Notes: generated by a model not told the origin, from the letters alone. Counted from the first letter of the stretch, positions 16,388 to 24,618 are shown. The stretch: DNA of 49,102 nt from RSA11 sp965652565 (GCA_965652565.1 CBFGWL010000010.1:1-49102), one strand, 5' to 3'. Numbers and translations are program-made.

Positions 16388-16505
16388 CTAGCGGTCCAGG
16401 AACCGGATCACGCGGCCCGCGACCCTGGGCGAGGAAGCCGTGGCCGGCGTCGGGGTAGATGGCCAGCCGCGCGCCGGGGATGCGGCGCGCGAGCATGCGC
16501 GAGGG
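16388..16505 (-). pseudogene. Remnant of an alpha/beta hydrolase C-terminus
   Basis: Read leftwards, the DNA encodes MLARRIPGARLAIYPDAGHG and FLAQ in one frame, then after a one-base shift RVAGRVIRFLDR and a TAG stop (16388-16390). This is the usual C-terminal end of alpha/beta hydrolases: the strand before the catalytic histidine (DAGHGF) and the last helix. Everything upstream of about 45 residues is missing, and ffh begins on the other strand. It is therefore both truncated and frameshifted. It is not an obvious copy of the intact hydrolase at 27695-28702. Confidence 0.65.
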
Positions 16506-16536
16506 GCGCTGGGGCCCTCCCGTGCGAGCGAGCCCG

Positions 16537-16542
16537 TAAGCT
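16537..16542 (+). promoter_or_regulatory. Putative -10 element of ffh
   Basis: TAAGCT ends 9 nt before the ffh ATG at 16552. No convincing -35 is seen. Confidence 0.45.
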
Positions 16543-16551
16543 CCGCTTGGC

Positions 16552-17889
16552 ATGTTCGAAGCACTCGGAGACCGGCTGCAGGCGACCCTCTCCGACGTCC
16601 GCTCACGCGGCAAGCTGACTGAGGCGGACGTCGACAAGGCCATGCGCGAGATCCGCCTCGCGCTGCTCGAGGCCGACGTCAACTTCAAGGTCGTCAAGCA
16701 GTTCACCTCCGCGGTCAAGGAGCGCTGCCTCGGCGCCGACGTGCTCGAGAGCCTCGATCCGGGCCAGCAGGTCGTAAAGATCGTGAGCGACGAGCTCACC
16801 CAACTCATGGGCGGCTCCAGCCGCGACCTCGTGCTCGCCCCCTCGGGCGTGACCGTGGTCCTGATGGCCGGCCTGCAGGGCTCGGGTAAGACGACGGCCT
16901 GCGCCAAGCTCGCCCGCAAGCTGGGCGAGCAGGGCAAGAACGTCGCACTGGCCGCCTGCGACACGCAGCGGCCCGCTGCCGTCGAGCAGCTCATCACGAT
17001 GGGCAAGCGCGCGAACGCGCACGTGTACGAGCAGGGCACCTCGCGCGACCCGGTCGACATCGCCGAGTGGGCGCTGGGCCAGGCCAGGCGCGAGGGCCGC
17101 GACGTGCTGATCGTCGATACCGCCGGCCGCCTGCACGTCGACGAGGAGCTCATGGACCAGCTCGTCGCGATCCGCAAGCGCACGAAGCCGCACAACGTCC
17201 TGCTCGTGCTCGACGCGATGACCGGTCAGGACGCGGTGAACGTCGCCGAGGCCTTCGGCGAGCGCGCCGACTTCGACGGCGTCGTGCTCACCAAGCTCGA
17301 CGGCGATGCCCGTGGCGGCGCCGCGCTGTCGGTGAAGGCGCTCACCGGCAAGCCGATCATGTACGCGTCGGTCGGGGAGCGCATCGAGCAGCTCGAGCCG
17401 TTCCACCCGGACCGGATGGCGAGCCGCATCCTCGGCATGGGCGACGTGCTGAGCTTGATCGAGAAGGCCGAGCAGGTCACCGACGCGGATCAGGCCGCCG
17501 AGCTCGAGCGCAAGATCCGCACGAAGCAGTTCACGCTCGAGGACTTCCTGCAGCAGCTGCGCCAGGTCCGCAAGATGGGCCCGATCGCGAACGTGCTGGG
17601 GATGATGCCCGGCATGGGCAAGGCGATGAAGCAGATGCGCGCCGCGAACATGGACGAGCGCGAGCTGGACCGCATCGAGGCGATCATCCTCTCGATGACG
17701 CCGTACGAGCGCGCCCATCCCGAGACGATCGACGGCTCCCGACGCAAGCGCATCGCCCGCGGCTCCGGCACCACCGTGCAGGCCGTGAACCAGCTGGTCA
17801 AGCAGTTCGGCCAGATGAAGAAGATGATGGCCGCGCTCTCGCGCGGGAAGATGCCGGACCCCGCGCAGCTCATGCGCGGCATGCGGTAG
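16552..17889 (+). CDS. ffh: Signal recognition particle protein Ffh
   Basis: The SRP54 GTPase that binds signal sequences and 4.5S RNA and meets FtsY at the membrane. The 445-aa product has the N domain, the G domain (GLQGSGKTTACAKLA, DTAGRLHVDEELM, VLTKLDGDARGG) and the methionine-rich M domain (GMMPGMGKAMKQM, then the RNA-binding ERAHPETIDGSRRKRIARGS at about 383-402). Length is normal. It heads the ffh-rpsP-khpA-trmD-rplS region. Confidence 0.97.
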   Translation: MFEALGDRLQATLSDVRSRGKLTEADVDKAMREIRLALLEADVNFKVVKQFTSAVKERCLGADVLESLDPGQQVVKIVSDELTQLMGGSSRDLVLAPSGVTVVLMAGLQGSGKTTACAKLARKLGEQGKNVALAACDTQRPAAVEQLITMGKRANAHVYEQGTSRDPVDIAEWALGQARREGRDVLIVDTAGRLHVDEELMDQLVAIRKRTKPHNVLLVLDAMTGQDAVNVAEAFGERADFDGVVLTKLDGDARGGAALSVKALTGKPIMYASVGERIEQLEPFHPDRMASRILGMGDVLSLIEKAEQVTDADQAAELERKIRTKQFTLEDFLQQLRQVRKMGPIANVLGMMPGMGKAMKQMRAANMDERELDRIEAIILSMTPYERAHPETIDGSRRKRIARGSGTTVQAVNQLVKQFGQMKKMMAALSRGKMPDPAQLMRGMR

Positions 17890-17913
17890 GAGCCGGGTCG
17901 GCGGGCCACCCGC

Positions 17914-17919
17914 TAACCT
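17914..17919 (+). promoter_or_regulatory. Putative -10 element of rpsP
   Basis: TAACCT ends 12 nt before the rpsP ATG (17932), in the 42-nt gap after ffh. It would allow separate transcription of rpsP-khpA-trmD. Confidence 0.4.
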
Positions 17920-17931
17920 GATGCGTCGCTC

Positions 17932-18186
17932 ATGGCAGTTCGCATTCGCTTGAGAAGGATGGGTTCCAAGAAGAACCCGGTCTGGCGCGTCGTCGTCGCC
18001 GATAAGCGCTCCCCGCGGGACGGGCGCACGATCGAGACGATCGGCCACTACAACCCGCAGACCGAGCCCTCCACGATCGTGCTCGACACCGAGCGCGCTC
18101 AGCACTGGCTCGACCATGGCGCTCAGCCCACGCGCACCGTCGCGCGACTGCTGCGCACCAAGGGCATCGAGGCCACGGGCTCGTAG
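17932..18186 (+). CDS. rpsP: 30S ribosomal protein S16
   Basis: An 84-aa protein starting MAVRIRLRRMGSKKNPVWRV, the diagnostic S16 N-terminus, followed by VVADKRSPRDGRTIETIGHY. It assembles early into the 30S body. Length is normal. It is followed after 9 nt by khpA, as in many bacteria. Confidence 0.97.
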   Translation: MAVRIRLRRMGSKKNPVWRVVVADKRSPRDGRTIETIGHYNPQTEPSTIVLDTERAQHWLDHGAQPTRTVARLLRTKGIEATGS

Positions 18187-18195
18187 GCCCCAGGC

Positions 18196-18432
18196 ATGCG
18201 AGAGCTCGTCGAGTTCCTGGCGCAGTCGGTCGTCGATGATCCCGACGCGGTGAGCGTCGAGGAGTTCGAGGAGGACGACGAGCTGGTGCTCGAGGTACAC
18301 GTCGCCGACGACGACCTCGGCCGAGTGATCGGCAAGGATGGCCGGGTCGCCAAGGCGATCCGCACGATCGCGCGCGCCGCCGGCGCCCGCGACGGCCGCC
18401 GCGTGGCGGTCGAGATCGTCGAAGCCGACTAG
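18196..18432 (+). CDS. khpA: KH-domain RNA-binding protein KhpA
   Basis: A 78-aa single KH domain (YlqC/KhpA family). The KH core GRVIGKDGRVAKAIRTI (about residues 42-58) carries the GxxG RNA-binding loop as GKDG. In other bacteria KhpA partners KhpB/Jag and binds many RNAs. It sits between rpsP and trmD. RimM, which normally lies between khpA and trmD, is absent. Confidence 0.93.
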   Translation: MRELVEFLAQSVVDDPDAVSVEEFEEDDELVLEVHVADDDLGRVIGKDGRVAKAIRTIARAAGARDGRRVAVEIVEAD

Positions 18433-18443
18433 GCACTCCGCGC

Positions 18444-19109
18444 TTGCGGATCGACTTCTTCACGCTCTTCCCCGAGGCGTTCGACTGGTTCCGCGGTCAG
18501 CGGCACGTCACGAACGCGATCGCCCAGGGTCACGAGCTGCGCTTCTTCCACTACCGCGAGACGACGCCCCTCACCGGCGGCCAGGTTGACGACGCGCCCT
18601 ACGGCGGCGGCGCCGGGATGGTGCTGCGCGTCGACGTGGTCGATGCCGCGCTCCAGGCGGCGTATGGGCCGGAGGGATCTCCGGGCCGCGTGATCGTGCT
18701 GGCGCCGTCCGGTCGCCAGTTCGACGAGGAGCTCGCCCGCGAGCTCGCCGCGGAGCCCGCGATCGCGCTGCTCTGCGGTCGCTACGAGGGCGTGGACGAG
18801 CGGGTGCGCGAACACCTCGCCACGGACGCGATCTCGATCGGCCCCTACGTCGTGGCCGGGGGCGAGCTCCCGGCGATGGTCATCGCCGACGCGGTGATCC
18901 GCAAGCTGCCCGGCGCGCTGGGCCACGAGGAGAGCGCGCTCGAGGAATCGTTCAGCGAGGCGCTGGACGGCGCCCCGGAGTACCCGCACTACACGCGCCC
19001 GGCGAGTTATCGCGGCTGGGACGTTCCCGAGGTGCTGCTCTCCGGCGATCACGCCAAGGTGCGCGAGTGGCGCCTGGCGCGCAGCCGTGAGCGCGCCGAA
19101 GGTCGCTGA
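18444..19109 (+). CDS. trmD: tRNA (guanine37-N1)-methyltransferase TrmD
   Basis: A SPOUT methyltransferase that makes m1G37 next to the anticodon and so prevents +1 frameshifting. The 221-aa product has FFTLFPEAF at the start, PYGGGAGMVL, the knot segment LLCGRYEGVDERVRE, ISIGPYVVAGGELPAMV and SGDHAKVREWR. It starts at TTG 18444, 11 nt after khpA. Length is slightly short of E. coli (255 aa) but normal for Actinobacteria. Confidence 0.96.
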   Translation: MRIDFFTLFPEAFDWFRGQRHVTNAIAQGHELRFFHYRETTPLTGGQVDDAPYGGGAGMVLRVDVVDAALQAAYGPEGSPGRVIVLAPSGRQFDEELARELAAEPAIALLCGRYEGVDERVREHLATDAISIGPYVVAGGELPAMVIADAVIRKLPGALGHEESALEESFSEALDGAPEYPHYTRPASYRGWDVPEVLLSGDHAKVREWRLARSRERAEGR

Positions 19110-19196
19110 CGCAGGCTCCCGGGAACTCGTCGAGCGTCCGCTACTATTCGCCCCCCGCGGGCTCTCGATGCGATTGGAGGGCGCGCGATTTTTTCG

Positions 19197-19210
19197 GCCC
19201 GCTTGCGGGC
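19197..19210 (+). promoter_or_regulatory. Hairpin in the rplS leader
   Basis: GCCCGCTTGCGGGC forms a 5-bp stem around a CTTG tetraloop 28 nt before the rplS ATG, directly after a TTTTTT run (19189-19194). TACTAT at 19142-19147 could be the -10 of an rplS promoter, giving a leader of about 85 nt. This is one of the few leadered genes here, so leader control of L19 is possible. Confidence 0.4.
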
Positions 19211-19238
19211 AAATCACTTCAAGCCCTCACTCACCGAC

Positions 19239-19922
19239 ATGAGCACGATCATCGAGAGCATCGAGCAGCGCCAGCTCAAGCGCGTGCCGCGCTTCGACTC
19301 GGGCGACCGCGTCCGCGTGCACTTCCAGGTGGTCGAGGGCAACCGCCGCCGCACCCAGGTCTTCGAGGGCGTCGTGATCGCCCGCCAGGGCAGCGGTGTG
19401 CGCGAGACCTTCACCGTGCGAAAGCAGTCCTTCGGCGTCGGCGTGGAGCGGACGTTCCCGGTGCACTCGCCGAAGATCGAGCAGCTCGAGGTCGTCGCCC
19501 GCGGCGACGTCCGGCGCGCGAAGCTCTACTACCTGCGCGGCCGGGTCGGCAAGGCCGCCCGCGTCGCCGAGCGCCGCTGGGGCATCGAGGCCGACCTCGT
19601 GCTCGCCGAGGACGAGGAGCCGATCGCCGAGGACATCGAGGGCGAGACGCAGGCCGAGGCCGAGCCCGAGCTCGTCGAGGGCGAGGAGGGCGCCGAGGCC
19701 GGCGAGAGCGCTGAGGGCGCGGCCGAGCAGGCCGGCGAGCCCGCCGCCGAGGAGGCGGAGGAGGAGCCCGGCGAGGCTGACGCCGCCGAGGGCGGCGAGC
19801 CGCAGGGCGAGGGCGAGTCCGAGCCCGAGGCTTCGGGGGGCGAAGCCGCCGACGGCGATGCCACCCCGGACGAGGGTTCCGAGGAAGGCGCCGCCGCTAG
19901 CGACGGCGACGAGCAGGCCTGA
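19239..19922 (+). CDS. rplS: 50S ribosomal protein L19 with long acidic C-terminal tail
   Basis: L19 lies at the 30S-50S interface. Residues 1 to about 115 are a normal L19: IESIEQRQLKRVPRFDSGDR, GNRRRTQVFEGVVIARQGSG, RKQSFGVGVERTFPVHSPKI and KLYYLRGRVGKAARV. After about residue 125 the chain becomes a roughly 100-residue tail made almost only of Glu, Ala, Gly, Asp, Pro and Ser. The reading frame runs unbroken to the stop at 19922, so it is not an annotation artefact. ATG 19239 gives the conserved N-terminus; the frame could open at 19203 but adds nothing conserved. Confidence 0.95.
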   Translation: MSTIIESIEQRQLKRVPRFDSGDRVRVHFQVVEGNRRRTQVFEGVVIARQGSGVRETFTVRKQSFGVGVERTFPVHSPKIEQLEVVARGDVRRAKLYYLRGRVGKAARVAERRWGIEADLVLAEDEEPIAEDIEGETQAEAEPELVEGEEGAEAGESAEGAAEQAGEPAAEEAEEEPGEADAAEGGEPQGEGESEPEASGGEAADGDATPDEGSEEGAAASDGDEQA

Positions 19923-19945
19923 CCCCCGAACCCACAGCCCGCCGC

Positions 19946-20560
19946 TTGATCCCCAAGCCGACCACCGGCTTGGGCGCACTGGTGGAGCTGGTCGTGATCG
20001 TCGCGATGGCGATCGGGTTGGCGCTCGGGATCCAGGCGTTCATCGTCAAGCCGTACGCGATCCCCTCCGAGTCCATGGTCCCGACCCTCGAGGTCGGCCA
20101 GCGGGTGCTCGTCAACCGCGTGAGCTTTGGGCTGGGCGGCGACCCGGAGGTCGGCGACGTTGTGGTCTTCCACCCGCCGGCCGGCGCCGAGGCGGCAGGG
20201 CGCCAGTGCGGCGTTCAGCGCACCCAGGGTCAGGCATGCCCGGAACCCACCGAGGAGCGCGCCGACACGAACTTCATCAAGCGCGTGGTCGCCGGCCCGG
20301 GTGACCGGCTGCGGATCGAGAACGGACATCCCGTGGTCAACGGCGAGCTCGCTGAGGAGGACTTCATCCGCCCCTGCCAGGGCGCAGACGTCTGCAACCT
20401 CCCGGAGGAGATCACGATCCCGCCCGACCACTACTTCATGATGGGCGACAACCGCGGGGCGAGCGACGACAGCCGCTACTGGGGGCCGGTGCCGCGCGAC
20501 TGGATCATCGGGGAGGCCTTCTTCACTTACTGGCCCCTCAACCGCATCGGCTTCATGTAG
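19946..20560 (+). CDS. lepB: Type I signal peptidase LepB
   Basis: Cleaves Sec signal peptides on the outer face of the membrane. The 204-aa product has one N-terminal membrane segment (LVELVVIVAMAIGLALGIQA, about residues 13-32), the catalytic serine box PSESMVPTL (Ser about 43), the catalytic lysine in TNFIKRVVAGPGD and the terminal GDNRGASDDSRYWGPV. It starts at TTG 19946, 23 nt after rplS. This rplS-lepB-rnhB order is typical of Actinobacteria. Confidence 0.95.
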   Translation: MIPKPTTGLGALVELVVIVAMAIGLALGIQAFIVKPYAIPSESMVPTLEVGQRVLVNRVSFGLGGDPEVGDVVVFHPPAGAEAAGRQCGVQRTQGQACPEPTEERADTNFIKRVVAGPGDRLRIENGHPVVNGELAEEDFIRPCQGADVCNLPEEITIPPDHYFMMGDNRGASDDSRYWGPVPRDWIIGEAFFTYWPLNRIGFM

Positions 20561-20731
20561 TTGCGGGGTGCCCCGGCGCGGCGGCTGCGAACCTGCGCAT
20601 TTCGGGGTCATCGGGCCGGCGCCTCGCTCACTTGGGATTCAGCCAAGCTCGCTTCGCCGCCGGCCCTGCTTCCCCAGAACTGCTTGGTTCTCGCCGCCGT
20701 TCGCGGGACGACCGTCGACCGATGCGCTGTG

Positions 20732-20737
20732 TAGCTT
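20732..20737 (+). promoter_or_regulatory. Putative -10 element of rnhB
   Basis: TAGCTT ends 7 nt before GTG 20745, supporting this start over an upstream extension of the frame. Confidence 0.5.
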
Positions 20738-20744
20738 CCCCAGC

Positions 20745-21431
20745 GTGAGCCGGGCCAACGGAAAGAAGGCGAGCGCTGCGGTCAAGCGTCGCCGGCGGCG
20801 TGCAGCCCGTCTGTTTCGGTTCGACCGGGAGTTCGGGGCGCGCTTCGTCGCGGGGTGTGACGAGGCCGGGCGCGGCTCGCTGGCCGGGCCGCTCGTCGCT
20901 GCGGCTGTGCTCATCGACTACGGCTCGCTGAGCCTGCGCGACCGGCGCGCGCTCGGCGAGCTCGACGACTCGAAGAAGCGCTCGCACGAGGAGCGCGAGG
21001 AGCTCTATCCCGCCGTGATGCGCGCGGCGGCCCGCGTGGCGGTGACCGTTCGCTGCGTGCGCGGGATCGATTCGCGGGGGCTGCACAACACGAACCTCCA
21101 GGCGCTGCGGCGCAGCCTGGAGCGGGTCGCCGTTCCCGGCGCCGTCTGCCTCGTCGACGGCTTCCGGCTGGGGCCCAAGTGCGCCGTCGAACACCACGCC
21201 GTGGTCGACGGCGACGCGCGCAGCGCGGCGATCGCCGCGGCGTCCGTGATCGCGAAGGTCACGCGAGACCGCTACATGTGCCGCGCCGACGAGCTCTATC
21301 CGGGGTTCGGCTTCGCGGGCAACGTCGGCTATTCGACGCCCGATCACCGGGCGGCGATCACTGAGCTCGGCCCCTCGCGTCTTCACCGCCGCTCGTTCCA
21401 GTCGGTCGCTTACACGCAGCTGGCGCTGTAG
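20745..21431 (+). CDS. rnhB: Ribonuclease HII
   Basis: Removes ribonucleotides and RNA primers from RNA-DNA hybrids. The 228-aa product has the signature CDEAGRGSLAGPLVAAAV (first catalytic Asp-Glu pair), the DDSKK segment, CLVDGFRLG (third Asp) and AASVIAKVTRDR (fourth Asp). The start is GTG 20745; the frame is open to 20568 but the upstream part is not conserved-looking. The N-terminus is basic (KRRRRRAARL). Confidence 0.94.
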   Translation: MSRANGKKASAAVKRRRRRAARLFRFDREFGARFVAGCDEAGRGSLAGPLVAAAVLIDYGSLSLRDRRALGELDDSKKRSHEEREELYPAVMRAAARVAVTVRCVRGIDSRGLHNTNLQALRRSLERVAVPGAVCLVDGFRLGPKCAVEHHAVVDGDARSAAIAAASVIAKVTRDRYMCRADELYPGFGFAGNVGYSTPDHRAAITELGPSRLHRRSFQSVAYTQLAL

Positions 21432-21466
21432 GCGCTCAGGGCCGGCCCGGTCTCGTTCTCGCGGGC

Positions 21467-21847
21467 TCATACCGCGCCGCGCACGTGCTCCCACTCGACG
21501 ACGCGGTCCGCCGCGTCGAGCCTGAGGCCGACAACGTCCACCCGCAGGCCTCGATGGTGCCCGGGGAGGGGGTTGGCGCGCGCCCACGCCGCCGCCAGTG
21601 CGCGGAGCTTCGCGCGCTTTCGGTAGGTCACCTGCTCGAGCGGCGACGCCGGCCCGGCTTGCCCGACCCGACAGGTCTTGACCTCCACGATCACGAGCTC
21701 GCCGCGGTCGAGCGCGACGATGTCGAGCTCGCCGCGCACGCCCCGCACGCGCTCGTTGCGAGCGAGGATCGTCCAGCCGCGCCGGGCGAGCTCGCGGGCG
21801 ACGAGCTCCTCGCCGAGCGCGCCGGTGCGCTGTCGGGCGGCGGTCAC
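21467..21847 (-). CDS. yraN: YraN/UPF0102 family endonuclease-like protein
   Basis: A 126-aa member of UPF0102, which has a Holliday-junction-resolvase-like restriction fold. Visible are GALGEELVARELARRGW near the start and the nuclease motif RGELDIVALDRGELVIVEVK (Glu, Asp, then Glu-x-Lys). The biological role of the family is unsettled. It usually sits beside rnhB and comM, as here, but is on the opposite strand and diverges from comM. Confidence 0.92.
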   Translation of the reverse strand: MTAARQRTGALGEELVARELARRGWTILARNERVRGVRGELDIVALDRGELVIVEVKTCRVGQAGPASPLEQVTYRKRAKLRALAAAWARANPLPGHHRGLRVDVVGLRLDAADRVVEWEHVRGAV

Positions 21848-22010
21848 GCGCTGACCGTAGGTGGGCGGACGTGACCTTTCACACGCGCCGGATGTCTTCT
21901 TCGGCGCGGAAGGAGCGCGGAGGCGTGACGCCCCACGCGCAGCGCCGAAGCTGACCGCACCTCGCGCGCGTTTCGTTACCTACTCAGCCCACGGGGCACG
22001 GATCGCTGCC

Positions 22011-22016
22011 TAGCGT
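22011..22016 (+). promoter_or_regulatory. Putative -10 element of comM
   Basis: TAGCGT ends 7 nt before GTG 22024. The divergent yraN start is 176 bp away. Confidence 0.45.
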
Positions 22017-22023
22017 CGCCGTC

Positions 22024-23550
22024 GTGGCCAGCGCCAGCGTCCGCACCTTCACGCTCCTGGGCATCGAGGCACGCGAGGTCGTCGCCGAGGTAGATGTCGC
22101 GCAGGGCCTGCCGTCGTTCTCCGTCGTGGGGTTGCCCGACACCGCGGTGCGCGAGTCGCGCGAGCGGGTGCGCGCCGCGATCGCCAACTCCGGCTTCACG
22201 TTCCCGCAGCAGCGGATCACGGCGAGCCTGGCCCCGGCGAACCTGCGCAAAGGCGGGCCCGGCTTCGACCTGGCCATCGCGGCCGCGTTGCTCGCGTGCC
22301 GCAACGAGCTCGACGCCGGCGCGCTGGCGGGCGTTGCGCTGGCGGGCGAGCTCGCGCTCGACGGCACCGTGCGGGCGGTGCCGGGAGTGATCGCCATGGC
22401 CGAGCGCGCCGCGGCACTCGGCATCGAGAAGATCGTGGTGGCAACCGAGTCTGCGCCCGAAGCGGCCCTGCCCGCTCACCTGAACGGCGCCTCGTCGAGG
22501 AACCTGCGCATCGTCCCGGTGCACGCGCTCGCCGATCTGCGCCTACTCGGCACGGCGAACGAGCCCGTGTACGAGGTGGACGCGGCCCCGCAGCCCGCCC
22601 AGGTATCGAGCGCCGGACGCGATCTCGCCGACCTGCGCGGCCAGCCGGTGCTCCGCCGCGCGCTGGAGCTGGCGGCGGCGGGCGGCCACGGCCTGCTGAT
22701 CCTCGGCCCGCCGGGCGCCGGCAAGAGTCTCGCGGCGCGCTGCCTGCCGACGCTCCTGCCGCCGCTCTCCGACGCGGAGGCCCTCGAGGTGCTGCGGATC
22801 GCGAGCGCCTGCGGGCGCGCCGACGCCCGACTGGCCGCGCTCGAGCGCCCGTTTCGTGCGCCACACCACACTGTTTCGACGGCCGGGCTGATCGGCGGCA
22901 GCACGCCGCCGCGCCCCGGCGAGGTCACCCTGGCGCATCGCGGGGTGCTCTTTCTGGACGAGCTGGGCGAGTTCACGCGTGACGCCCTGGAGGGCCTGCG
23001 CCAGCCGCTGGAGGACGGGGAGGTCACCATCACGCGCGCGGCCCACACCGTCCGCTTCCCATCCCGCTTCCTGCTCGTCGCCGCCTCCAATCCCTGTCCC
23101 TGCGGGCGCGGGCCGACCCATCCGGAGTGCGAGTGCCCGCCCGGGGCGGTGCGCCGCTACCAGGGACGCATCAGCGGGGCGCTCGCGGATCGCATCGACC
23201 TCGCCGTGACCGTCGAGCAGCCGGCTGGCGAGACGCTCGCCGGCGAGCCGGGGGAGCCCTCGGTCGCCGTCCGCGGCCGGGTGATCGCAGCCCGGGAGCG
23301 TGCTGCCGAGCGTCAGGGCGGGATCCCGAACGGCGAGCTCGACGCGGCCGGCCTGCGCCGCCACGTACGCCTGACCCGCGCGGGACGTCAGGAGCTCGCC
23401 CGCGGCTACCGGGCGCTTGGCCTGAGCGGTCGCGGACACGACCGCGTGCTACGCGTCGCGCGCACGATCGCCGACTTGGCGGACAGCGATTCCGTCGACG
23501 CCGACCACATCGCGGGTGCGCTGGCAATGCGCCGCAAGGGAGCGCGGTGA
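22024..23550 (+). CDS. comM: YifB/ComM family Mg-chelatase-like AAA ATPase
   Basis: A 508-aa hexameric helicase-type ATPase; in naturally competent bacteria ComM helps branch migration during integration of foreign DNA. The N-terminal Lon-like domain has GLPSFSVVGLPDTAVRESRE, the AAA core has GPPGAGKS (about 228-235) and GVLFLDELGEF (Walker B), and a zinc-like cysteine cluster follows (NPCPCGRGPTHPECECPPG). It starts at GTG 22024 and overlaps dprA by 4 nt. Confidence 0.95.
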   Translation: MASASVRTFTLLGIEAREVVAEVDVAQGLPSFSVVGLPDTAVRESRERVRAAIANSGFTFPQQRITASLAPANLRKGGPGFDLAIAAALLACRNELDAGALAGVALAGELALDGTVRAVPGVIAMAERAAALGIEKIVVATESAPEAALPAHLNGASSRNLRIVPVHALADLRLLGTANEPVYEVDAAPQPAQVSSAGRDLADLRGQPVLRRALELAAAGGHGLLILGPPGAGKSLAARCLPTLLPPLSDAEALEVLRIASACGRADARLAALERPFRAPHHTVSTAGLIGGSTPPRPGEVTLAHRGVLFLDELGEFTRDALEGLRQPLEDGEVTITRAAHTVRFPSRFLLVAASNPCPCGRGPTHPECECPPGAVRRYQGRISGALADRIDLAVTVEQPAGETLAGEPGEPSVAVRGRVIAARERAAERQGGIPNGELDAAGLRRHVRLTRAGRQELARGYRALGLSGRGHDRVLRVARTIADLADSDSVDADHIAGALAMRRKGAR

Positions 23551-24488
23551 GCGCGATCTGGTCGCTGCGACGCGGCGACCCCGGCTATCCGGCCGCGCTC
23601 GAGGAGCTCGAGAGTCCACCCGAGTGCTTGTGGGGGCTGGGCGACCGCGAGCTGGTCGCCGGGCTGGAGCCCGCTCGCGCGGTGACGATCGTTGGTGCCC
23701 GGCGGATCGGCGAGCACGGCAGGGGGATCGCCGAGGGCATCGCGAGCGAGATCGCCGCGGCCGGCCTCGTCGTCGTGAGCGGGATGGCGTACGGGTGCGA
23801 CGCGGCGGCCCACGAGGGCGCCCTTGCGGCCGACGGGTTCACGATCGCCGTGCTCGGCGGCGGGCCCGATGTCGTCTATCCGCGCTCCAAGCGCGGCCTG
23901 CACCGCCGGATCATCGCGAGCGGCGGAGCCGTGATCGGCGAGCACCCGCCGGGCACCGCGCCTCAGCGCTGGTCGTTTCCGCAGCGCAACCGGATCATGG
24001 CGGCGCTCTCGGTGCTGACGTTGGTGGTCGAGGCGCGCGCGGCGTCGGGCACGCGCATCACGGCGGACGAGGCGATCAAGCTCGGCCGGGAGGTCGCGGC
24101 CGTGCCGGGCTCGGTGACGTCGGGGCTGGCGGAGCTGCCCAACCAGCTCATCCGGGAGGGGGCGGCCCTCGTGCGCGACGGCCAGGACGTGCTCGACCTC
24201 GTCCTGGGGGTGGGCGTTGCGACGGTCGAGCGCGCCGGGCCACCGCTCGACGACGAGCTCCACGCGGTCTTCGCGGCGCTCGAGCGCGGCGCCTCGACGC
24301 CAGACGCGGTCGCGCTCGCGGCCGATCTGCCCGGCGAGGCGGCGTCGGTCGCGCTTGCCCGCCTCGAGCTGATGGGTTACGTGACGATCGACCCGCTCGG
24401 CGGCATCACGCGCACCCCGCTGCGGCCGCCGGCGACCTCGGAACCCCGAACCCCGCCGAGCCCGCGACTTCGCGATATCACCGGTTGA
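23547..24488 (+). CDS. dprA: DNA-processing protein DprA
   Basis: Loads RecA on incoming single-stranded DNA during transformation and is kept in many non-competent bacteria too. The 313-aa product has VTIVGARRIGEHGRG, SGMAYGCDAAAHEGAL, VLGGGPDVVYP, GEHPPGTAPQRWSFPQRNRI and ASGTRITADEA, all in Rossmann-fold order, then a C-terminal winged-helix-like domain. GTG 23547 overlaps the comM stop (GTGA). The last codons (about LRDITG and stop) lie inside the first palindromic repeat arm at 24462-24476. Confidence 0.94.
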   Translation: MSAIWSLRRGDPGYPAALEELESPPECLWGLGDRELVAGLEPARAVTIVGARRIGEHGRGIAEGIASEIAAAGLVVVSGMAYGCDAAAHEGALAADGFTIAVLGGGPDVVYPRSKRGLHRRIIASGGAVIGEHPPGTAPQRWSFPQRNRIMAALSVLTLVVEARAASGTRITADEAIKLGREVAAVPGSVTSGLAELPNQLIREGAALVRDGQDVLDLVLGVGVATVERAGPPLDDELHAVFAALERGASTPDAVALAADLPGEAASVALARLELMGYVTIDPLGGITRTPLRPPATSEPRTPPSPRLRDITG

Positions 24489-24570
24489 TCCCACACAATC
24501 GCGAAGTCGCGGCGGCCGCGCTCACGAGTTCGTGATCTCGTTGGTTGATCCCACGAAATCGCGAAGTCGG
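24462..24570. repeat. Two palindromic 60-bp-period repeats after dprA (array B)
   Basis: Unit 1 has perfect 15-bp arms, CCGCGACTTCGCGAT at 24462-24476 and its inverse at 24498-24512, with a 21-nt loop. Unit 2 repeats the pattern: CGAGTTCGTGAT at 24525-24536 faces ATCGCGAAGTCG at 24558-24569 (10 of 12 pairs). The loop GGTTGATCCCAC is identical at 24483 and 24543, exactly 60 bp apart. The dprA stop codon is in the first loop. Sequence and period resemble array A at 8-148. Confidence 0.75.
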
Positions 24571-24612
24571 GCGGGGCCGGGGGAGAGGCCGGGGCCGCGA
24601 ATGCGTTCCCGC

Positions 24613-24618
24613 TAGGCT
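24613..24618 (+). promoter_or_regulatory. Putative -10 element of thiD
   Basis: TAGGCT ends 8 nt before the thiD ATG at 24627. Confidence 0.45.
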
